Shown: positions 63,316 to 64,000 of the stretch, in pieces
Position numbering within the stretch: the first letter of the stretch is position 1
Layout: each line of letters opens with the position of its first letter
Origin: Apus apus
Lineage: Eukaryota; Chordata; Aves; Apodiformes; Apodidae
Length of the DNA stretch: 64,000 nt
Reading direction: 5' to 3'
NCBI RefSeq assembly: GCF_020740795.1
Contig: NC_067312.1
Coordinates: 35,130,905-35,194,904 of the forward strand
Notes under the pieces: generated by a model
Told to the model about the DNA's origin: nothing
What the model saw: only the letters and a program-made list of their open reading frames with translations
Database searches by the model: none
Program-made: the position numbers and the translations under genes

Positions 63316-64000
63316 CTAGGGACTTCAACCATCCTGGTATCTGTTGGACAGACAACTCTGCAAAGCACGAACAATCCAGGAGGTTCCTAGAGTGTATGGA
63401 TGACAACTTCCTTTTTCAAGTAATTGAGGAACCAAGAAGGAGAGGTGCGAGAGGTGCTGGACCTTGTTCTCACAACAAGGAAGAGCTGGTGAGGGATGCT
63501 AAGCTCAAAGGCAGCCTTGGTTGTAGTGTGCATGAAATTGTGGAGTTTAAGATACTTAGAGCAGCAAGGAGGATTCACAGTGGTGACTGGTGTTCCCAAG
63601 GGTCAGCACTGGGACTGGTGCTGTGTAACATCTTTTTTGGAGACAAGGACAATGGGATTGAGTGTATCCTCAGCAAGTTTGCTATCATACCTAGCTGTGT
63701 GGAGTAGTTGACACCTTCGAGGGAAGGGATGCCATCCAGAGGGACCTTGACGGGCTGGAGAGGGGGAACAATGCCAACCTCATGAAGTTCAACAAGGTCA
63801 GGAGCAAGATCCTGCACCTGGGTTGGCACAACCCCAGGCACAAATACAGGCTGGGAGGAGAACAGATTGTGAGCAGTGCCAAGGAAAAGGACTCGGGAGA
63901 CGGTAGTGGATGAGAAGCTCAACATGAGCTGCCAGTGTGCGCCGGAGCCTAGAGGGCCAATTGTGACCTGGGCTGCATCAGAAGAAGTGTGGCCAGCAGA
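63316..64000 (+). mobile_element. CR1 LINE with internal deletion, cut by window end
   Basis: This starts in the ORF2 endonuclease at 'RDFNHPGICWTDNSAKHEQS' (GDFN motif, G changed), then 'RRFLECMDDNFLFQVIEEP' and 'LKGSLGCSVHEIVEFKILR', where the catalytic D of SDH is V. After 'RRIHSG' (about 63583) it jumps to 'SQGSALGLVLCNIFF', the end of the RT palm region, so several hundred codons are missing. The 'FADD' site is also lost (SKFAIIP, about 63676-63696). The post-RT region continues ('NLMKFNKVRSKILHLG') to the window edge, presumably with the 3' end outside. Confidence 0.9.

Larger units (their letters stand above)
45493..64000 (+). other. CNTLN: Presumed CNTLN intron 1 (to window end)
   Basis: No sequence resembling the next centlein exon, which should begin with an A-D-K-E-F-V-W-type segment, was found on the + strand up to 64000. 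This is inference from reading, not a profile search. The first 400 bp are still CpG island. Beyond that the intron holds the CR1 and LTR elements listed separately; the intervening stretches 45900-47738, 47937-49384, 52821-54290, 56128-57150 and 58620-63315 are AT-rich with nothing else recognised. Confidence 0.6.

Noticed and set aside
1-64000. tRNA, rRNA, snRNA genes, CRISPR arrays
   Set aside because: None recognised by eye; CRISPR is not expected in a vertebrate. A covariance-model search would be needed to exclude small RNAs.

Overview
This window is vertebrate nuclear DNA and almost certainly avian. It is AT-rich and gene-poor. It carries many 5'-truncated CR1 LINE copies, several ending in the diagnostic ATTCTATG-type 3' repeats or their reverse complement. 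It also has solo LTRs of an endogenous retrovirus family, and one GC-rich CpG island that breaks the AT-rich background. Nothing in it looks prokaryotic. The long open frames are transposon fossils, low-complexity translations or GC-rich shadows. All calls come from reading the sequence, without alignment tools, so repeat edges are good to about 20 bp.

The one host gene I can support starts in the CpG island at about 44.9-45.9 kb. An ATG at 45400 in good Kozak context opens 31 codons that end in a 5' splice site after 45492. The peptide is a short coiled-coil start whose LEEEL...EEL..CQ pattern matches my recollection of vertebrate centlein (CNTLN). CNTLN is a centrosome-cohesion protein encoded at 9p22 in human and, as I recall, on chicken Z. 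I call this coding exon 1 of CNTLN on the + strand. I could not find exon 2, so 45493-64000 is read as intron 1. Candidate NRF-1, CHR and CRE sites lie 240-330 bp before the ATG.

Layout. 1-5.4 kb: no gene. 5.4-8.5 kb: two CR1 copies; the second, on the minus strand, runs from an ORF1 esterase remnant through the ORF2 endonuclease and, after an internal deletion, to the 3' end. 8.5-16 kb: mostly unique sequence, with CR1 pieces, a compound GGGGCA/AATAG microsatellite, and a GC-rich block ending in poly-A. 16-32.8 kb: three CR1 copies, a tiny CR1 tail, a poly-A/GA tract and a probable MITE. 32.8-33.5 kb: a solo LTR on the minus strand. 33.5-44 kb: about 10 kb with no recognised mobile element. 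44.0-44.7 kb: a CR1 just upstream of the promoter. 45.5-64 kb: CNTLN intron 1, with a CR1 interrupted by a second solo LTR of the same family, a CR1 joined to it tail-on, two consecutive minus-strand CR1 copies, an unclassified LTR-like element, a CR1 3' fragment with an uninterrupted frame, and an internally deleted CR1 that runs off the window end.

I found no new genetic system. The points most worth checking are the CNTLN first exon and promoter, the nested LTR-in-CR1 insertion with a near-perfect target-site duplication, the CR1 with its ORF1 esterase remnant and internal deletion, the 985-bp LTR-like element at 57.1-58.1 kb, and the MITE at 21.6 kb.
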